Assembly (NCBI GenBank): GCA_902475005.1
Contig: CABRXV010000094.1
Location: 1-6,595 of the forward strand
Direction of reading: 5' to 3'
Length of the DNA stretch: 6,595 nt
Source of the DNA: CABRXV01 sp900754955
GTDB lineage: Bacteria > Actinomycetota > Coriobacteriia > Coriobacteriales > Eggerthellaceae
Shown piece after piece: positions 4,992 to 6,595 of the stretch (position 1 is the first letter of the stretch; each line of letters starts with the position of its first letter). Made by a program: the position numbers and the translations under genes. Below the pieces are notes generated by a model. The model was given only the letters and a program-made list of their open reading frames with translations, made no database searches and was not told where the DNA came from.

Positions 4992-5363
4992 TTGCCTACT
5001 ATCAATCAGCTGGTCCGCAAGGGCCGCAAGAAGCAGGTTGACAAGAAGAAGACGCCTGCTCTCAAGGGTAACCCCCAGAAGCGCGGTGTGTGCACGCGTG
5101 TGTACACCACCACCCCGAAGAAGCCGAACTCCGCTCTTCGTAAGGTGTGCCGTGTCCGTCTCGTGAACGGCATGGAAGTCACCGCCTACATCCCGGGCAT
5201 CGGCCACAACCTGCAGGAGCACTCCATGGTGCTCATCCGCGGCGGCCGTGTTAAGGACCTCCCGGGTGTTCGTTACAAGGTCATCCGTGCTGCGCTCGAC
5301 TGCGCTGCCGTTGACAACCGCAAGCAGGCTCGCAGCCGCTACGGCGCCAAGCGCCCCAAATAA
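4992..5363 (+). CDS. rpsL: 30S ribosomal protein S12
   Basis: Small-subunit protein at the decoding centre that helps monitor codon-anticodon pairing. The 123-residue product matches S12 along its length: PTINQLVRKGRKK at the start, PQKRGVCTRVYTTTPKKPNS (28-47), GHNLQEHS (71-78), GGRVKDLPGVRY (84-95) and a basic RYGAKRPK tail. K43 and K88, where streptomycin-resistance changes occur, are the wild-type lysines, and D89 (the methylthiolation site in some bacteria) is present. The start is TTG at 4992: it is the codon at the conserved N-terminus, AAAGGA (4978-4983) lies eight bases upstream, and no nearby ATG is in frame. The frame stays open far upstream, but that extension is non-coding leader. 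It is the first gene of the str operon, followed by rpsG after 114 bases. Confidence 0.98.
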   Translation: MPTINQLVRKGRKKQVDKKKTPALKGNPQKRGVCTRVYTTTPKKPNSALRKVCRVRLVNGMEVTAYIPGIGHNLQEHSMVLIRGGRVKDLPGVRYKVIRAALDCAAVDNRKQARSRYGAKRPK

Positions 5364-5477
5364 GGTAACCGCTAAGTCGTGCGGGCCGACGCGCTGAAGA
5401 AGACGATAAGTCGCAGCGCTCGCGCCTAATGGGTGGGAAGGGCCCGCCCCAAAGCACGCAGGAACGAAGGAGAAACA
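5364..5477 (+). promoter_or_regulatory. rpsL-rpsG intercistronic region with hairpin
   Basis: The 114-base gap contains a stem of GGGTGGG (5431-5437) with CCCGCCC (5443-5449), with one G-U pair and a five-base loop. It lies 17 bases before the rpsG Shine-Dalgarno AAGGAG (5467-5472). In E. coli, S7 binds the S12-S7 gap to repress translation of the distal str genes. The size and position here fit a similar control point, but the S7-binding structure itself is not demonstrated. Confidence 0.4.
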
Positions 5478-5948
5478 ATGCCGCGTCGTGCAGCAGCAGT
5501 CCGTCGCGAAACGCAGCCGGACGCAAAGTACAACAACCGTCTCGTCACGCAGCTGATCAACAAGGTCCTGCTTGACGGCAAGAAGTCTCTCGCCGAGGGC
5601 ATCGTCTACGGTGCTTTCGATATCGTGGAGCAGAAGACAGGTCAGGATCCCCTGTCGGTTTTCAAGAAGGCGATGGACAACGTGCGCCCCACGCTTGAGT
5701 GCAAGCCCAAGCGCGTCGGCGGCGCTACCTACCAGGTGCCGATGGAGGTCAACTCCCGTCGTGCCACCACGCTGGCCATCCGCTGGCTCGTCGACTTTTC
5801 TCGCAAGCGCAAGGAGCACACCATGAAGGAGCGCCTTGCCGCCGAGATCATGGACGCTTCCGAGAACACCGGCGCTGCCGTGAAGAAGCGTGAGGATATG
5901 TACAAGATGGCCGAGGCAAACCGTGCCTTCTCGCACTATCGTTTCTAA
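5478..5948 (+). CDS. rpsG: 30S ribosomal protein S7
   Basis: Primary 16S rRNA-binding protein that nucleates assembly of the head of the small subunit and lines the exit-site region. The product has 156 residues, the usual length. It begins PRRAAAVRRETQPDAKYNN and continues with LINKVLLDGKKSLAE, the signature RVGGATYQVPMEV, RWLVDFSRKRKEHTM, the NTGAAVKKRED segment and the closing AFSHYRF. The ATG at 5478 is fixed by AAGGAG five bases upstream and by the conserved N-terminus; an in-frame ATG at 5433 would add 15 unrelated residues. It is the second gene of the str operon, with only 19 bases before fusA. S7 is the likely feedback repressor of the operon by analogy with E. coli. Confidence 0.98.
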   Translation: MPRRAAAVRRETQPDAKYNNRLVTQLINKVLLDGKKSLAEGIVYGAFDIVEQKTGQDPLSVFKKAMDNVRPTLECKPKRVGGATYQVPMEVNSRRATTLAIRWLVDFSRKRKEHTMKERLAAEIMDASENTGAAVKKREDMYKMAEANRAFSHYRF

Positions 5949-5967
5949 GGGATAGGTGGGCAACTAC

Positions 5968-6595
5968 ATGGCTAAAATCGATCTGAAGGATACGCGTAAC
6001 ATCGGTATCATGGCCCACATCGATGCGGGCAAGACCACGACGACCGAGCGTATCCTCTACTACACGGGCAAGACCCACAAGATCGGTGAGGTTCACGACG
6101 GCGCTGCCACCATGGACTGGATGGTCCAGGAGCAGGAGCGCGGCGTAACCATCACCGCTGCCGCCACCACGTGCTTCTGGAAGTACCCGGGCGGCGCCGA
6201 GGATGGCAAGTCCTACCGCTTCCAGATCATCGACACCCCCGGCCACGTTGACTTCACCGCCGAGGTCGAGCGCTCCCTGCGCGTTCTCGACGGCACCGTC
6301 GCCGTGTTCGACGCCGTTGCGGGCGTGCAGCCGCAGTCCGAGACGGTGTGGCGTCAGGCCGAGCGCTACGGCGTTCCGCGCATCGCCTTCATCAACAAGT
6401 ACGACCGCGTGGGCGCTGACTTCTTCCACGCGATCCAGACCATGCGCGATCGCCTGGGCGCCAACGCTGTGGCCGCTCAGATCCCGATGGGCGCTGAGGA
6501 CAACTTCTGGGGCGTCATCGACCTCGTGACCATGACCGCATGGGACTTCAAGGCCGACGACAAGGGCATGACCTACCCCGAGCCGATGGACGAGA
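5968..6595 (+). CDS. fusA: Translation elongation factor G, N-terminal part
   Basis: Ribosome-dependent GTPase that drives tRNA-mRNA translocation and, with the recycling factor, ribosome splitting. About 209 of roughly 700 codons are present; the gene runs off the right edge. The GTPase domain shows G1 AHIDAGKTT (16-24), the switch I region QEQERGVTIT (54-63, G2 Thr at 61), G3 DTPGH (89-93) and G4 NKYD (143-146). The usual G4 form in EF-G is NKMD, so Tyr at the variable position is a small departure. The ATG at 5968 has AGGTGGG about seven bases upstream and follows the S7 stop by 19 bases, which implies cotranscription and possible coupling. The conserved EF-G sequence from residue 1 leaves little doubt about the start. 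Confidence 0.98.
   Translation, partial: MAKIDLKDTRNIGIMAHIDAGKTTTTERILYYTGKTHKIGEVHDGAATMDWMVQEQERGVTITAAATTCFWKYPGGAEDGKSYRFQIIDTPGHVDFTAEVERSLRVLDGTVAVFDAVAGVQPQSETVWRQAERYGVPRIAFINKYDRVGADFFHAIQTMRDRLGANAVAAQIPMGAEDNFWGVIDLVTMTAWDFKADDKGMTYPEPMDE

Noticed and set aside
4461..5963. 500-codon minus-strand frame opposite rpsL and rpsG
   Set aside because: Antisense shadow of two highly conserved ribosomal protein genes and their leader.

Overview
The window reads as chromosomal DNA of a high-GC Gram-positive bacterium. The best fit is an actinobacterium of the class Coriobacteriia (Eggerthella-like). This rests on high GC with strong GC3, a CBS-domain family II pyrophosphatase, a single-chain ACT-containing iron-sulfur L-serine dehydratase, and a str operon (rpsL-rpsG-fusA) whose proteins look Gram-positive. 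The taxonomic call is an inference from protein style; there is no rRNA in the window.

Layout. 1-1168 (minus): N-terminal 389 codons of an L-serine dehydratase (beta domain, ACT domain, start of the alpha domain), running off the left edge. 1169-1318: divergent promoter region. 1319-2701 (plus): ppaC, a Mn-dependent family II pyrophosphatase with a two-CBS regulatory insert. 2702-2733: short convergent gap with a GC hairpin. 2734-3639 (minus): LysR-type regulator with a GTG start. 3640-4016: AT-rich intergenic region with two perfect inverted repeats, a strong sigma70-like promoter and, at 3879-3894, a perfect ParB-binding parS palindrome. 4017-4319 (plus): small three-helix PQ-loop/SemiSWEET-like membrane protein. 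4320-4991: 672 bases without a convincing gene, holding a degenerate tandem repeat, overlapping inverted repeats, the str promoter and a terminator-like hairpin at the predicted transcript 5' end. 4992-5363 rpsL (TTG start), 5478-5948 rpsG and 5968 to the right edge fusA form the str operon.

How the parts relate. rpsL-rpsG-fusA is a translation operon, probably controlled by its leader and by the 114-base S12-S7 gap. The pyrophosphatase removes PPi made by biosynthesis and its CBS pair should sense adenine nucleotides. The serine dehydratase feeds pyruvate and ammonia from serine and is transcribed away from ppaC. The LysR regulator and the PQ-loop gene flank a shared control region, so the regulator may control the small membrane protein, itself, or both. 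The parS site suggests that the locus takes part in chromosome segregation and may lie near the replication origin.

I found no CRISPR array, insertion sequence, tRNA, rRNA or defence-type gene cluster. The items most worth a second look are non-coding: the parS site with a degenerate second copy four helical turns away, the terminator-like hairpin at the start of the str transcript, and the structured region upstream of rpsL.
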